Below, in pieces: positions 8,999 to 18,529 of a stretch of 64,000 nucleotides of DNA. Position 1 is the first letter of the stretch. Each line of letters begins with the position of its first letter. This stretch comes from Methanobrevibacter sp. V74 (GTDB lineage Archaea > Methanobacteriota > Methanobacteria > Methanobacteriales > Methanobacteriaceae): positions 186,001-250,000 of the forward strand of contig NZ_CAUJAN010000003.1 of NCBI RefSeq assembly GCF_963082495.1, in the 5' to 3' direction. Below the pieces are notes generated by a model, which was not told the DNA's origin, did no database searches, and saw nothing but the letters and a program-made list of their open reading frames with translations. The position numbers and the translations under genes were made by a program.

Positions 8999-9615
8999 TA
9001 TAATCCCCTTATTAAATTATCAATATAATCCTTTGCCTCATCAATTTGGCGATTTTTAATAAAATCATTTACCTCATCATCTTCAAAAATCCGGTAAATA
9101 TATTTTCTTCTCTCTTTTTGATTTTCAACTACATCCTTTAATTTTAATCGAACATAATCTTGAAGTTCAATCTCTAAAAGATCCTCTTCACTAATAATTG
9201 ACTGAATCTTTTTCCGCAATTGACGAGCCATTAATGGACTTTTTCCATTAGTAAAAATAGATATTTCAACATTACCAATACTGAAGCTTGTAGGAACAAT
9301 AATATTTCCGCCATATGGATAATCAGCACGATTAATTAATTTATCCTGTGAAATTTTTGAAACATAATTAGATAACTCTTTATCCCCACTTGCAACAACA
9401 ACTAAATCTGCCCATTGAACCAATTCATCAACTTCATCAGTTGAACATAAAATAGCTCCCTTACTTTCCAAATCATCAGCTAAATTGTTTCCAGCTAATT
9501 TAACATTAGCCCCATGGTCTAAAAATTTATTTGCCCTCCTTGTTGCAACTTCACCAGTCCCTAAAATAAAAACATTTAAGGCATCAGTTTTTAAATAAAG
9601 AGCAGTCCAATCCAT
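8995..9615 (-). CDS. Precorrin-2 dehydrogenase / sirohydrochlorin ferrochelatase-like
   Basis: Homologue of Met8p and the CysG N-terminal half, which oxidise precorrin-2 to sirohydrochlorin with NAD+ and may insert iron. The Rossmann segment is FILGTGEVATRRANKFL and the conserved NGKSPLMARQLRKKI follows. The ATG at 9615 gives a typical 206-residue protein beginning MDWTALYLK; ATGs at 9648 and 9630 lie inside the upstream gene. It overlaps the end of the upstream Cys-rich gene by a few bases and hemA by four, so all three form one operon. Sirohydrochlorin feeds F430, cobamides and siroheme. Confidence 0.88.
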   Translation of the reverse strand: MDWTALYLKTDALNVFILGTGEVATRRANKFLDHGANVKLAGNNLADDLESKGAILCSTDEVDELVQWADLVVVASGDKELSNYVSKISQDKLINRADYPYGGNIIVPTSFSIGNVEISIFTNGKSPLMARQLRKKIQSIISEEDLLEIELQDYVRLKLKDVVENQKERRKYIYRIFEDDEVNDFIKNRQIDEAKDYIDNLIRGLY

Positions 9616-9616
9616 T

Positions 9617-10102
9617 TCAATCAGCAACATCCTCAAGAGATTTCGCATGCAATACTTTTACAGCAGCTCTTAAATCATTATTACAGTCAGTTAAAACATT
9701 CATCGCTTCAAGTTTAGACACATTAAATGTTTCAGCTAAAACTTCAGCTCTTTCATCTGGATTGGGTTTTTGAACACCAATTAATCTTTCAGACAATTCT
9801 TTTTTCAAGTCCAGATACTCATCATGAGACATTCCCATATTCCTTAAAGTCATGTCCCTTAATGGACAAGGTTTAGATGGTTTACAACACCAAACAAGTG
9901 ATCCAAAACAAGTTCCTGCACCTTCACCTAATCTAGTTTCTTTTCCAAATTGAATTTTAATATCAACATACTCCTGCGGAGTTAAATTAACTTCCTGCAA
10001 CGCATTTAAAATTGGACATGGCTTAACTGGCGGACAACAAAAAGCAAGTCCCCTTACATCTCCTCCTCTACAAATGTGAGATGGTGCATCTTCCCAAGTC
10101 AT
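9617..10102 (-). CDS. Cys-rich methanogen protein, probably methanogenesis marker 9
   Basis: A 161-residue cytosolic protein with two internal copies of a cysteine block: [15 protein letters not shown] near residue 22 and [15 protein letters not shown] near 72. More cysteines (CRGG, TCFGS) lie just before each copy. The pattern suggests bound Fe-S clusters or another metal. The C-terminal 45 residues resemble a small UBA-like helical domain. From memory this is the family labelled methanogenesis marker protein 9; that label is less certain than the description. It is first in an operon with precorrin-2 dehydrogenase and hemA, which hints at a role in tetrapyrrole or F430 metabolism. Confidence 0.6.
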   Translation of the reverse strand: MTWEDAPSHICRGGDVRGLAFCCPPVKPCPILNALQEVNLTPQEYVDIKIQFGKETRLGEGAGTCFGSLVWCCKPSKPCPLRDMTLRNMGMSHDEYLDLKKELSERLIGVQKPNPDERAEVLAETFNVSKLEAMNVLTDCNNDLRAAVKVLHAKSLEDVAD

Positions 10103-10239
10103 AATAATCCTCCAAAATAATTTTCGTTTCTCATTAAATAATTAAAATATTAATATAAATTATTTGAGCTCTGAATATATAATCTTTTTTATGAAGGATG
10201 CTCTTTCAAAAACATGAAATAAAAAGATCCAAAATAAAT

Positions 10240-10800
10240 TGAAAAAAATTCTACCAACTAAGTATTTGACAGTTTAACATACAATAAATTGTGAATTAAC
10301 AGTAATAGATGAAACAGGACATACAATTGACAGACCAGACCATTATTACGCAAAATAAGGGAAGATGCAGAAAAAACTACATTAAAAACCATATTGCAAT
10401 TGATATCGACACAAGAATAATCTTAAATTGCTCGGCAAATCGAGATTCAAAATACAACACACAATTAGCAATGCCATCAATAAGACAATTAAAACCATAC
10501 TTCCCCAATTATATATTAGCAAATAAAGCTTATGATTCAAAATTCATGAAAAAATGTATAAATCAAGAATTGAGACTATTCGACAAGATACGATTAAAAA
10601 ATATGAGAAAATAGAGCATTACAGACCAAATATTGTTGCAATATTCTGACACGACATATATGCACAAAGAATGAACATGAAAACCATAATATATAAAATA
10701 ATACAGTAGAGGAAACTATAGTAGAAGCACAACACTTCAAAATAAAGAAACAAAACTTAAAGAGGTATTATATAACATTTTACAGAGCAAACCAAATATT
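10240..10800 (+). pseudogene. Degraded IS5-like DDE transposase
   Basis: A transposase remnant. An early piece reads IDETGHTIDRPDHYY at about 10303-10347, with the first catalytic Asp expected at IDETG. After a frameshift near 10350 it continues as RGRCRKNYIKNHIAIDIDTR and then ANKAYDSKFMKK around the second Asp, to a stop at 10614. Beyond that, AT-rich sequence to about 10800 contains only short open pieces. No terminal inverted repeats or target duplication were found, so the edges are approximate. It cannot encode an active enzyme. Confidence 0.7.
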
Positions 10801-10811
10801 ACAGATGGTTT

Positions 10812-11432
10812 CTACAATATTACATTATTAATATCATTTAAATGAATTGTTTCATCACAAAGACGATTTAATAATTTTTTATCATGACTAACTACTAAAA
10901 CGCCTATTTTTCTTTCTTTAGCAATATTAATCACATTTTGCCAAATTTGAACTTGAGTAACTGCATCCAACATAGTAGTCATTTCATCAGCAATTAAAAA
11001 TTTTGTTTTAGGACTAAGGGCACGAATAACTGCAAATCTTTGAAGTTCCCCACCAGAAAGTTCATTAGGCCAACGATTCAACCAACTTTGTTGAATACCA
11101 AATTTGTCTAATAATTCTTTTGGAGGATTCCAAGATTCATTTAAAGCTTTATTCATCTTCCATTTAGGATTTATAGTTTTTTCAGGATGTTGAAAAACTA
11201 ATTGGATGGGATTAAACCCGTTATTATTAACTTTTTCTCCATCCAAATAAACATCTCCTTCATAGTTGTTAATATAGCCAGTTAAAATTTTACACAATGT
11301 AGATTTTCCACTTCCACTACTGCCCATTAAACCTATAATTTGGTTAGTTTTAAGAAAAATATTAACATCCTTTAAAATCCAATCTGAATCAATATTGTAT
11401 CTAAAACTAATATTTTCTCCTTTAATCTCCAT
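10812..11432 (-). CDS. Peptide/nickel-type ABC importer, second ATPase
   Basis: A 206-residue ATP-binding subunit of the DppF/NikE class. Walker A is GSSGSGKS, the signature is ELSGGELQRFAVIRAL, and Walker B is FLIADEMTTMLD. It lacks the C-terminal oligopeptide-binding extension found in its partner. It is the last gene of a five-gene operon reading SBP, two permeases, two ATPases, and is preceded by only 12 bases. It pairs with the other ATPase to power import. Confidence 0.88.
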   Translation of the reverse strand: MEIKGENISFRYNIDSDWILKDVNIFLKTNQIIGLMGSSGSGKSTLCKILTGYINNYEGDVYLDGEKVNNNGFNPIQLVFQHPEKTINPKWKMNKALNESWNPPKELLDKFGIQQSWLNRWPNELSGGELQRFAVIRALSPKTKFLIADEMTTMLDAVTQVQIWQNVINIAKERKIGVLVVSHDKKLLNRLCDETIHLNDINNVIL

Positions 11433-11444
11433 GAAATAACCTCA

Positions 11445-12401
11445 TTAATCTTCATCAAGTTCCCCACATTTAAAGCATCTAACTTTCCTATCATTAAAGT
11501 CTTTTAATTCTGGAATTGATTTATGGCATTTTTCAATTGAATATTCACAGCGCTTAAGATAAGGACAACATTCAATTTCATCACCTTGTAAAGGTTGATG
11601 ACCTTCAGTTAATTTAAATTCATTTTCGGGTAAAGCTCTGTATAAAGCACGAGTATATGGATGATTTAGTTTTTCACCTCTACCTGTAAAGTCTGAAACA
11701 TTAGCTATTTCAATTACATACCCTGCATAAAAAACAGCTATTTTATCAGCAATTTTTAAAGCAGCACTAATATCATGAGTTATTAATAATATTCCTACTC
11801 CATCATCAGCCATTTCTTTTAAATAGTCTAATGTTTCTTGTACTGCTTTTTCATCTAAACCTGGAGTAGGTTCATCTGCTATGACTAATTCTGGGTTTGA
11901 AAGTAATGCCGTTGATACGAGAACCCTTCTTGCCATTCCCCCAGATAATTGGAAAGGATACATATTGTCCACTTCTTCACCTAATCCATATTTTTCAAAA
12001 ACTTTTCTTTGCTTTTGTTTTTTAATTTTCTTATCTTCATTATCTTTATATTGACCTATTGACTGATCTGCAACTTTCATTAATGGGTCTAAAAAGTTAA
12101 CTGACTGAGGAATTAAAGTAATTTCATCCCCCCTTAACTTTTCTTTTAATTCTTTATTTAGAATTTTGCCTTTGTATTTCATTTTTCCTTCAAGATTTGC
12201 ATTTCTAGGTAAAATACCAAGAACCCCATGTGCTAGTAAACTTTTACCTGAACCGCTTGAACCTAAAACAGCAACAATTTCGCCTTTAGAAATATCAATA
12301 GATAAATCAGAAATAACCTTTAAATTTCGTTGATTAAGACCTTGGACATATTGAGTAAAAGAAATAGAAATATTACTTACATTTAATAAACTTTCTGACA
12401 T
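11445..12401 (-). CDS. Peptide/nickel-type ABC importer, first ATPase
   Basis: A 318-residue DppD/NikD-like subunit. Walker A is GSSGSGKS, the signature QLSGGMARRVLVSTAL and Walker B LVIADEPTPGLD. The C-terminal extension of this class is present and carries a cysteine cluster (CCPYLKRC, then C at EKC and CFKCG) that in relatives holds an Fe-S cluster. It lies 10 bases after the second permease gene. Substrate cannot be told from an ATPase alone. Confidence 0.9.
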   Translation of the reverse strand: MSESLLNVSNISISFTQYVQGLNQRNLKVISDLSIDISKGEIVAVLGSSGSGKSLLAHGVLGILPRNANLEGKMKYKGKILNKELKEKLRGDEITLIPQSVNFLDPLMKVADQSIGQYKDNEDKKIKKQKQRKVFEKYGLGEEVDNMYPFQLSGGMARRVLVSTALLSNPELVIADEPTPGLDEKAVQETLDYLKEMADDGVGILLITHDISAALKIADKIAVFYAGYVIEIANVSDFTGRGEKLNHPYTRALYRALPENEFKLTEGHQPLQGDEIECCPYLKRCEYSIEKCHKSIPELKDFNDRKVRCFKCGELDED

Positions 12402-12411
12402 GGTTTAACCT

Positions 12412-13257
12412 TTATTCATTTGCATGTGTTGGATCAATCATTTTTTGTATATTTTCACCGATTATATCAAATGTTAAAACAATGATTAATAATGATATTC
12501 CTGGGAAAAATGCTAACCACCAAGCTCCAATAGCCAAATATTTCATTGATTCAGACAATATAATGCCTATAGCAGGTTCATGAGGAGATATTCCAAAACC
12601 TAAAAAGGTCACGCCGGCTTCATGCATTATTGCATGTGGAAATATCAATATTGTACCTAAAACAATTTGAGTAAGCACTAAAGGTAAGAAATGATTTTTA
12701 GCAATCCAAAAATTGGACTTTCCAAAATGTTTAGAAATATTTATATATTCAGATGTTTTAATTTGTTTTAATTCTGCTCTTAAAACTCTTGCAAGTGCTG
12801 TCCAATGAGTAACACCAACTCCAACAATTACTCCAAAAGCCCCACCTCCTAATGAAATTGAAATTAGAATAATGAGAAGTATATGTGGGATAGATGAAAA
12901 TAAATCAATTAACCAATTAACAAAGCTATCTAAATATTTATTGAAACTAGATAAAAATCCAATTATGACCCCCAACAAAGTACTGATTATTGAAGAAAAA
13001 GCACCAACTTGAATACTAAGACCCAAACCTTTTAAAGTTCTTGTTAACATGTCCCTACCCATCCAATCAGTACCAAAAAGGTGTTCAAAAGAAGGAGGTA
13101 AATTTCTTAAAGTAAATTTAGTCGAAATTGAACTTGCATCAATGAAAAGACTATTAATAATTATAATAACTAAAGCTAAAACTGTTAAAAGAATGATTAA
13201 AATAGTTTTTGTTCTTAAGTTTAATTTAAAAGATAAATTTAGCTTTTCATTTTTCAT
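12412..13257 (-). CDS. Peptide/nickel-type ABC importer permease (DppC/NikC-like)
   Basis: A 281-residue inner-membrane protein with about six membrane segments. The N-terminal segment is followed by the family motif HLFGTDWMGRDMLTR, typical of DppC/OppC/NikC, and a cytoplasmic EAA-like loop (LRAELKQIKTSEYI) that docks the ATPase. It overlaps the upstream permease gene by 11 bases, showing translational coupling. It forms the channel with the DppB-like partner. Confidence 0.9.
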   Translation of the reverse strand: MKNEKLNLSFKLNLRTKTILIILLTVLALVIIIINSLFIDASSISTKFTLRNLPPSFEHLFGTDWMGRDMLTRTLKGLGLSIQVGAFSSIISTLLGVIIGFLSSFNKYLDSFVNWLIDLFSSIPHILLIILISISLGGGAFGVIVGVGVTHWTALARVLRAELKQIKTSEYINISKHFGKSNFWIAKNHFLPLVLTQIVLGTILIFPHAIMHEAGVTFLGFGISPHEPAIGIILSESMKYLAIGAWWLAFFPGISLLIIVLTFDIIGENIQKMIDPTHANE

Positions 13258-14239
13258 TAAATTCCCCTTCTTTTATCCTAGGATCTACAAAATTGTATAT
13301 TATGTCTGCAATCATGTTGCCAAAAAAGACAAAAATTGTACTAAATAAAACAATACCTAATAATAATGGAACATCCGATCTTAAACCTGCAGCTACTGTA
13401 GCTCTACCAATACCAGGATAAGAAAATACTTGTTCTACTAATACAGTTCCACCAAAGAGTTCATTGAAAGATAAAAACTGTAGGGTTATTGCAGGCAGTA
13501 AAATATTTTTAATACCGTGCCTTCTTATTAAATTCCAACCGGATTCCCCTCTAGCTTTTGCGAATAAAATAAAATCAGATGACATGACATTTATTAATTT
13601 ATCCCTCGTAAACATGGCTATTTGAGCAATTCCTATAACACTTAATGTAATTGCAGGTAAAATTAACCGATAAACCCAATCAAAGAATGAAACATTTTCT
13701 GATAATTCACCAACAGGCACACCTAAACCAGTAGGAAACCACCCTAATTGAACTGCAAAAATCATTAGTAAAAGTAGAGCAATCCAAAATGTTGGAGCAG
13801 ATATTAGAACATAACAATATGTTTTAATAATCTTATCAACCCATTTACCTCTATACATTGCAGCAACAACACCTAATCCAAAACCTAAAATTCCAGAAAT
13901 AGACCAGGAAGTAATCATTAAAGCTAGTGATGCAGTGAATTTTTCAGAAATAACATTTAATACTGGCATTCTAAATATCAATGAAGTTCCAAAATCCCCT
14001 TTTGCTAAATTTCCTAACCAATTAAACATTTTTATAGTTATGGGTTCATTCACCCCCCAATAAGCCTCAAGCTTAACAATATGTTCAGGACTAGCACTTA
14101 TTTCTCCAATATATGATTTAACCGGATCTATAGGAGACATATCTACTAAAATAAAGCTTATTAACGCAACAGCAATTAATAATATTATTAATCTTATTAG
14201 TTTATAAGATAAATATTTGAATAATTTTTGATGATTCAT
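13247..14239 (-). CDS. Peptide/nickel-type ABC importer permease (DppB/NikB-like)
   Basis: A 330-residue permease of the DppB/NikB class with about six membrane segments. The N-terminal KLIRLIILLIAVALISFIL segment and the later EQVFSYPGIGRATVAA motif are typical of the family. The EAA loop is around ARGESGWNLIRRHGIKN. It is second in the operon, 108 bases after the binding protein gene, with a strong hairpin in that gap, so permease levels may be lower than those of the binding protein. Confidence 0.9.
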   Translation of the reverse strand: MNHQKLFKYLSYKLIRLIILLIAVALISFILVDMSPIDPVKSYIGEISASPEHIVKLEAYWGVNEPITIKMFNWLGNLAKGDFGTSLIFRMPVLNVISEKFTASLALMITSWSISGILGFGLGVVAAMYRGKWVDKIIKTYCYVLISAPTFWIALLLLMIFAVQLGWFPTGLGVPVGELSENVSFFDWVYRLILPAITLSVIGIAQIAMFTRDKLINVMSSDFILFAKARGESGWNLIRRHGIKNILLPAITLQFLSFNELFGGTVLVEQVFSYPGIGRATVAAGLRSDVPLLLGIVLFSTIFVFFGNMIADIIYNFVDPRIKEGEFNEK

Positions 14240-14323
14240 ACATCCACCATAATAGAAAACATAAGAAAACTCTGAAATTTATGAAAATAGTACAAATATT
14301 TTAAAAAAAAAGAAAAAAAAGAT

Positions 14324-14347
14324 TTAATTAAATTTTTATTTAATTAA
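14324..14347 (-). terminator. Hairpin and T-tract after the binding-protein gene
   Basis: A perfect 10-bp stem, TTAATTAAAT-TTTT-ATTTAATTAA, abuts the stop codon at 14348. On the minus strand it is followed by two runs of eight to nine T. It probably ends much of the transcript and gives excess binding protein over transporter. Confidence 0.6.
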
Positions 14348-15946
14348 TTAAACCCGTTTCCAATCGTATATATTTCCATATATATCTCCACATCCATGAG
14401 GTTGGATTAAAGGAGTTCCAATGTCCAAACTTTTATCTACAAAAAGAAGATATTCTTGATCATAAATATATATATTTACACAATCACCTTTAGGACCAAA
14501 GCCAGTAGTTCCATCCCATGCTGCTAATTTAATAAAGTTATATGTTTCATCAAGGGAAGTTGCACAATTTGATTGGTTTAAATATTTATCAACAGTTGGA
14601 TTTTTATAAAAGTTAGGATTAGCATATGATTGTCCTGCTACACTACTAAGATATGCTTTATGTACTGGATCTATATCATTAGTTCCATATCCATTAATTG
14701 CTGCATTAGAGAATTTTAATGGCATCATTGCATCACCACTTTTACCTTCAGGAATTACTTCAATTCCTATTTCTTTCATCTGATCAGCGAATCCAATAGC
14801 TAATTGTTGTGAATCAGGATTAGAAGCACCATATAATAAAGTAAAAGAAGCTTTTGTCCCATTTTTCTCAACAATTCCATCATTATCAGTATCTATCCAC
14901 CCCCCATCTTTTAATATTTCTTTTGCTTTTTCAGGATTAGAATCAGGCAATTTAGCTTCTTCATTAAACCAAGGCAATTTATCTACACCTGTAAAATCAG
15001 GATCTCCATAACCTGAAAACACTTCATCAACTAATTTTTGTCTATTTAAACCTGTATACATTGCTTTTCTAATGGCAATATCAGACGTGACATTATTTCC
15101 CTTTGCAAATCCTTCATCTGTTTTTTCACCACTATCATTATTAAATGGCAGGGTTATATATCTAGAATCATATGAAGGTAAACCTTTTAGTTCCATCCCA
15201 TCAACAGATTGATTACCATAAATTGTAGGTACTGCAGCTATATCCACTTCCCCTCTTTTTGCAGCTGCAAATGCAGCATCATTTTCATAGTATAATATTG
15301 TTAATTTCTTAAATGCTGGTTTTTTACCATAATAATGTTCATTTAGTTCAAAAATAGCTTGTTGACCTTTATCCCATTGAACTAATTTATACGGACCAGA
15401 ACCAATTGGTTTTGTACCGTATGTAGTATTATCATAGTAATAATGAGGAACAATAGGTTGCCTTGCAAGAGTAAATAAAAACTCTGCTTTTGGTTGTTTT
15501 AATGTTACTTTAACCGCAGTATCATTCATAGCTTCAGCTTTTTCAAATTCATCATAAAATAAATATCCTTCTGATTTAGCGGCTGTGTTAAAACTGAATG
15601 CTACATCTTCAGCAGTAACTTTTTTACCATCACTAAACTTAGCATCATCCCTTATTGTAGCTACCCATGTTTTACTATCTTCTGTTGTGTATCCAGTTCC
15701 CAAATCATTTACTATACTTCTATTGTTATCAAATTTAAATAAAGAACTTTGAATTAAAGGCTCACCATTATAAGCCCAACCATACATAGGATCAAACCCG
15801 CTTTCAAGTTCTCCACCATGTCCAGTAGCAGCAACAACTAATTCATCAGGATTTCTTGTAGTGGATGGTCCGTTAAATAACGTTGCTACACCAATAACTG
15901 CAATTATTATAACAACTGCAATAATTGCCAATTTCTTTTTATCCAT
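14348..15946 (-). CDS. Extracellular solute-binding protein, family 5 (peptide/nickel type)
   Basis: A 532-residue substrate-binding protein. One hydrophobic segment (residues 5-24) serves as signal or membrane anchor, with no lipobox cysteine. The SBP_bac_5 features follow: a two-lobed body with WVATIRDDAKFSDGKKVTAEDVAFSFN and IGSGPYKLVQWDKG. It should act outside the membrane and hand substrate to the two permeases encoded downstream. The family covers peptides, nickel chelates and other solutes. In a methanogen that needs nickel for F430 and hydrogenases, nickel is plausible but not shown. The start ATG has a GGAG 12 bases upstream. Confidence 0.88.
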   Translation of the reverse strand: MDKKKLAIIAVVIIIAVIGVATLFNGPSTTRNPDELVVAATGHGGELESGFDPMYGWAYNGEPLIQSSLFKFDNNRSIVNDLGTGYTTEDSKTWVATIRDDAKFSDGKKVTAEDVAFSFNTAAKSEGYLFYDEFEKAEAMNDTAVKVTLKQPKAEFLFTLARQPIVPHYYYDNTTYGTKPIGSGPYKLVQWDKGQQAIFELNEHYYGKKPAFKKLTILYYENDAAFAAAKRGEVDIAAVPTIYGNQSVDGMELKGLPSYDSRYITLPFNNDSGEKTDEGFAKGNNVTSDIAIRKAMYTGLNRQKLVDEVFSGYGDPDFTGVDKLPWFNEEAKLPDSNPEKAKEILKDGGWIDTDNDGIVEKNGTKASFTLLYGASNPDSQQLAIGFADQMKEIGIEVIPEGKSGDAMMPLKFSNAAINGYGTNDIDPVHKAYLSSVAGQSYANPNFYKNPTVDKYLNQSNCATSLDETYNFIKLAAWDGTTGFGPKGDCVNIYIYDQEYLLFVDKSLDIGTPLIQPHGCGDIYGNIYDWKRV

Positions 15947-15976
15947 ACTAAATTACTCCATATAATTTAATGTAAA

Positions 15977-16033
15977 AAGTATTACATTTTATGTAAATAA
16001 TTAATAAAAAAGTAATACTTAATATTTATAAAA
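15977..16033 (-). promoter_or_regulatory. ABC importer promoter with perfect inverted repeat
   Basis: On the minus strand a TATA box TTTTATAAAT covers 16033-16024, predicting a start near 16000. A perfect 9-bp inverted repeat, AAGTATTAC (15977-15985) and GTAATACTT (16012-16020), brackets that start, one arm next to the TATA box and one in the leader. This layout suits a repressor that binds two half-sites. NikR binds spaced half-sites of this general kind, so nickel control is a possible reading. Confidence 0.5.
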
Positions 16034-16177
16034 TATTAAATGTTATATTGTTAATTATCCTAATATAAATACTTTATGGTTGATTTTTAGTCAACTGCAT
16101 TTTATCCAGCAGACTTCAAATTTGATTCTACATCACAACAAGGTTTAAATATATTATTGATCTTATTTTTTAATTAA

Positions 16178-16852
16178 ATGAAAATCGAAAATATTCCCAT
16201 CACTGTTAAAAAAAAGAATATAAAACACATGTACATACGTATTTTACCTCCAAATGGAGAAGTTAAAGTATCTGCACCATTATCTATCCCAGATGAAGAA
16301 ATAGTTAAGTTTATTAATTCGAAAAAGGAATGGATTTTGAAAAAGCAAAAGTACATTCTTGAAAATGATATTGAACCTCCCTTAAAATACGATAATGGTG
16401 AAAAACATTATGTTTGGGGCGAGGAATTTAACTTGCAGTTAATTTCAAACTCTGCTGTTAAACAAGTATTAATTGACAGAGAAAAATCAATTCTTTACCT
16501 TCCAATTTCAAAAAAAAGCACTATTGAGAAAAGGAAAAATATCTTAGATGAATTTTATCGAAAAGAGCTGAAATCAGCTATTCCGAATGTGTTAACTAAA
16601 TGCACAAAAATTGTTGGAAGAAAACCTAAAGATGTTGGTGTTCGCAAAATGAAAAACTGGGGAAACTGTAAACAAGATGGTGGAATTACATTAAGTTTAA
16701 ATCTTGCAAAAAAAGACCCTGAATGTTTAGAATATGTAATGATACATGAATTATGCCACCTGATAGAATTCAATCATGGCCAAAATTTTAAAAAATTAAT
16801 GGACAAAAATTGTCCAAATTGGAAAGTAATAAAAAAAAGATTAAATGAATAA
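16178..16852 (+). CDS. YgjP-like (DUF45) zinc metallopeptidase
   Basis: A 224-residue protein of the YgjP/WLM family related to SprT-type peptidases. The zinc site HELCH (190-194) with His200 as third ligand is complete, and the family motif NWGNCKQDGGITLSLNL precedes it. No signal peptide or membrane segment is present, so it is cytosolic. Physiological substrate unknown. A TATA-like TTTAAATATA about 25-35 bases before the ATG, with no ribosome-binding site, suggests a leaderless transcript. Confidence 0.85.
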   Translation: MKIENIPITVKKKNIKHMYIRILPPNGEVKVSAPLSIPDEEIVKFINSKKEWILKKQKYILENDIEPPLKYDNGEKHYVWGEEFNLQLISNSAVKQVLIDREKSILYLPISKKSTIEKRKNILDEFYRKELKSAIPNVLTKCTKIVGRKPKDVGVRKMKNWGNCKQDGGITLSLNLAKKDPECLEYVMIHELCHLIEFNHGQNFKKLMDKNCPNWKVIKKRLNE

Positions 16853-16857
16853 GAAGA

Positions 16858-18456
16858 TTATTTATCTTTAAGCATATCCTCTTTTTCATCAGGAGTTAAT
16901 TGTTCAACGATTTCTTCAGGAGTTCCTTCATCAAGAAGCTTTCCACCCCTCATTAAAGAAGCCCTATCACAAACATCTAAAACAAAATCCATATCGTGAG
17001 AAATGATGATGAATGTTTGTTCTAATTCAGTACGTGCTTTTAAGATAGAATCTGTGACAATGACTCTTGTAACAGGATCCATAGTGCCTGTTGGTTCATC
17101 TAAAACAATGAGTTTAGGTTCTTTAATTAAAACTTGTGCAAGAGCAACCCTATGTCTTTCACCCACACTTAGTTGGTCAGGATATTTGTCTAAAATATTT
17201 ACAGCAACATCATCTGTAAAGCCAACTGTAGTCAATGCATGAATAGCTTTAATCTTACCGAACTCAGCAGGCAAATCTAAACTAATAGCATCAGTCAAGT
17301 TACCTAAAATTGTTCTGTGAGGATATAATGAATATTCCTGATGCAATAAACCAATATAAGGCATGATACGTCCACGGTTAAGAGGACCTACTTTTGTCAT
17401 GTCAATCCATTCATCACCAAGTTTGATTTTGATTTCACCACTGCTTGGTTCAGTTAAACCCATTAACATTCTAGTAGTGGTGGTTTTACCAGAACCACTT
17501 AAACCAACAATTCCGTAGATTTCTTCTTTATTAATGGTTAAACTAACACCATCAACGGCTTTAACAACTCCACGTTCAATAGAGTAATAATGTTTTTTAA
17601 CATCTTCCAGAACCACTTCTGGTTCACCGAACTCTGGAATTTCTGGTTTTTTAGGAATCGGAACAGTTTCCAGAAAGTGATTCACAACAACTTCAGGTTC
17701 ACCTTCTTCTTTGATTTGACCTGCTTCCAACCAGATAACATTATCTGCAAGTTCTGTCATTACTTCAGGCCAATGGGAAGTAATTAACATTGTAATTCCC
17801 TTGTCTTTAACACCGGTTTTCAAAGTGTTATGAAGTTTAACTGCAGTTTGAGGATCCAGTGTACCTGTCGGTTCATCTGCTAAAAACATCATTGGATTTT
17901 TAGCTAATTGTCTTGCAAGTACAACTCTCTGTTTTTCCCCCCCACTTAAATCACGAGCAATATGAGTAATTCTATGGTTCATTTGAACCATTTCTAACAA
18001 TTCTAAAGCAGCATATAACGATTCTTCATACTCAACATCATCAGGCATTGCCCTCATAACATTTTCAATAACAGATTCCTCATCATATAATGCAAAGTTA
18101 CGTTGTAACATGATTGAAATTCTTCTTTTAATACTTGCGAATAATTTCCTTTCAGCATTGAAAAAATCAACTTCTTTAGCTTCATATGTAGCTCCACAAC
18201 TACATTTTTCACCTACATGAACCGGTGATTCAACCGCCAGACATTCTGGACAAACGGCAATATTTATTATAATATCACCTGCATCTGGCTTGTATTCCTT
18301 GGTTCCCCGAAGCATATTAATTAAAACTGATTTTCCACTTCCACTACGTCCCAATATACCTAAAGTCTCTCCTTCATTAATCTTTAAATTGATATCTTTA
18401 AGAACATCCACTCCGTCAAAACTTTTTGTAATATTCTTAAGAGTTATAAAATCCAT
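16858..18456 (-). CDS. atwA: Methyl-coenzyme M reductase activation protein, component A2
   Basis: A 532-residue soluble protein with two ABC ATPase domains. It uses ATP in activating methyl-CoM reductase, by helping to bring F430 to the Ni(I) state. The first domain has Walker A GRSGSGKS and signature [15 protein letters not shown]. The second has GLSGSGKT and [15 protein letters not shown]. Inside the first domain lies a zinc-like insert with Cys69, Cys72, Cys85 and Cys87, which is characteristic of component A2 and absent from transporters. No permease gene is adjacent. It ends six bases from the convergent metallopeptidase gene. Confidence 0.93.
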   Translation of the reverse strand: MDFITLKNITKSFDGVDVLKDINLKINEGETLGILGRSGSGKSVLINMLRGTKEYKPDAGDIIINIAVCPECLAVESPVHVGEKCSCGATYEAKEVDFFNAERKLFASIKRRISIMLQRNFALYDEESVIENVMRAMPDDVEYEESLYAALELLEMVQMNHRITHIARDLSGGEKQRVVLARQLAKNPMMFLADEPTGTLDPQTAVKLHNTLKTGVKDKGITMLITSHWPEVMTELADNVIWLEAGQIKEEGEPEVVVNHFLETVPIPKKPEIPEFGEPEVVLEDVKKHYYSIERGVVKAVDGVSLTINKEEIYGIVGLSGSGKTTTTRMLMGLTEPSSGEIKIKLGDEWIDMTKVGPLNRGRIMPYIGLLHQEYSLYPHRTILGNLTDAISLDLPAEFGKIKAIHALTTVGFTDDVAVNILDKYPDQLSVGERHRVALAQVLIKEPKLIVLDEPTGTMDPVTRVIVTDSILKARTELEQTFIIISHDMDFVLDVCDRASLMRGGKLLDEGTPEEIVEQLTPDEKEDMLKDK

Positions 18457-18529
18457 TAAATCACCTATTGTATTAATTTTTATTCTAAATTATTAATAAC
18501 ACTTTCTAATAACAATTGTTTTAAATATT

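Noticed and set aside
16858-18456. Twin-ATPase protein considered an ABC transporter subunit
   Set aside because: The zinc-like cysteine insert, lack of permease neighbours and overall layout identify component A2 of the MCR activation system.
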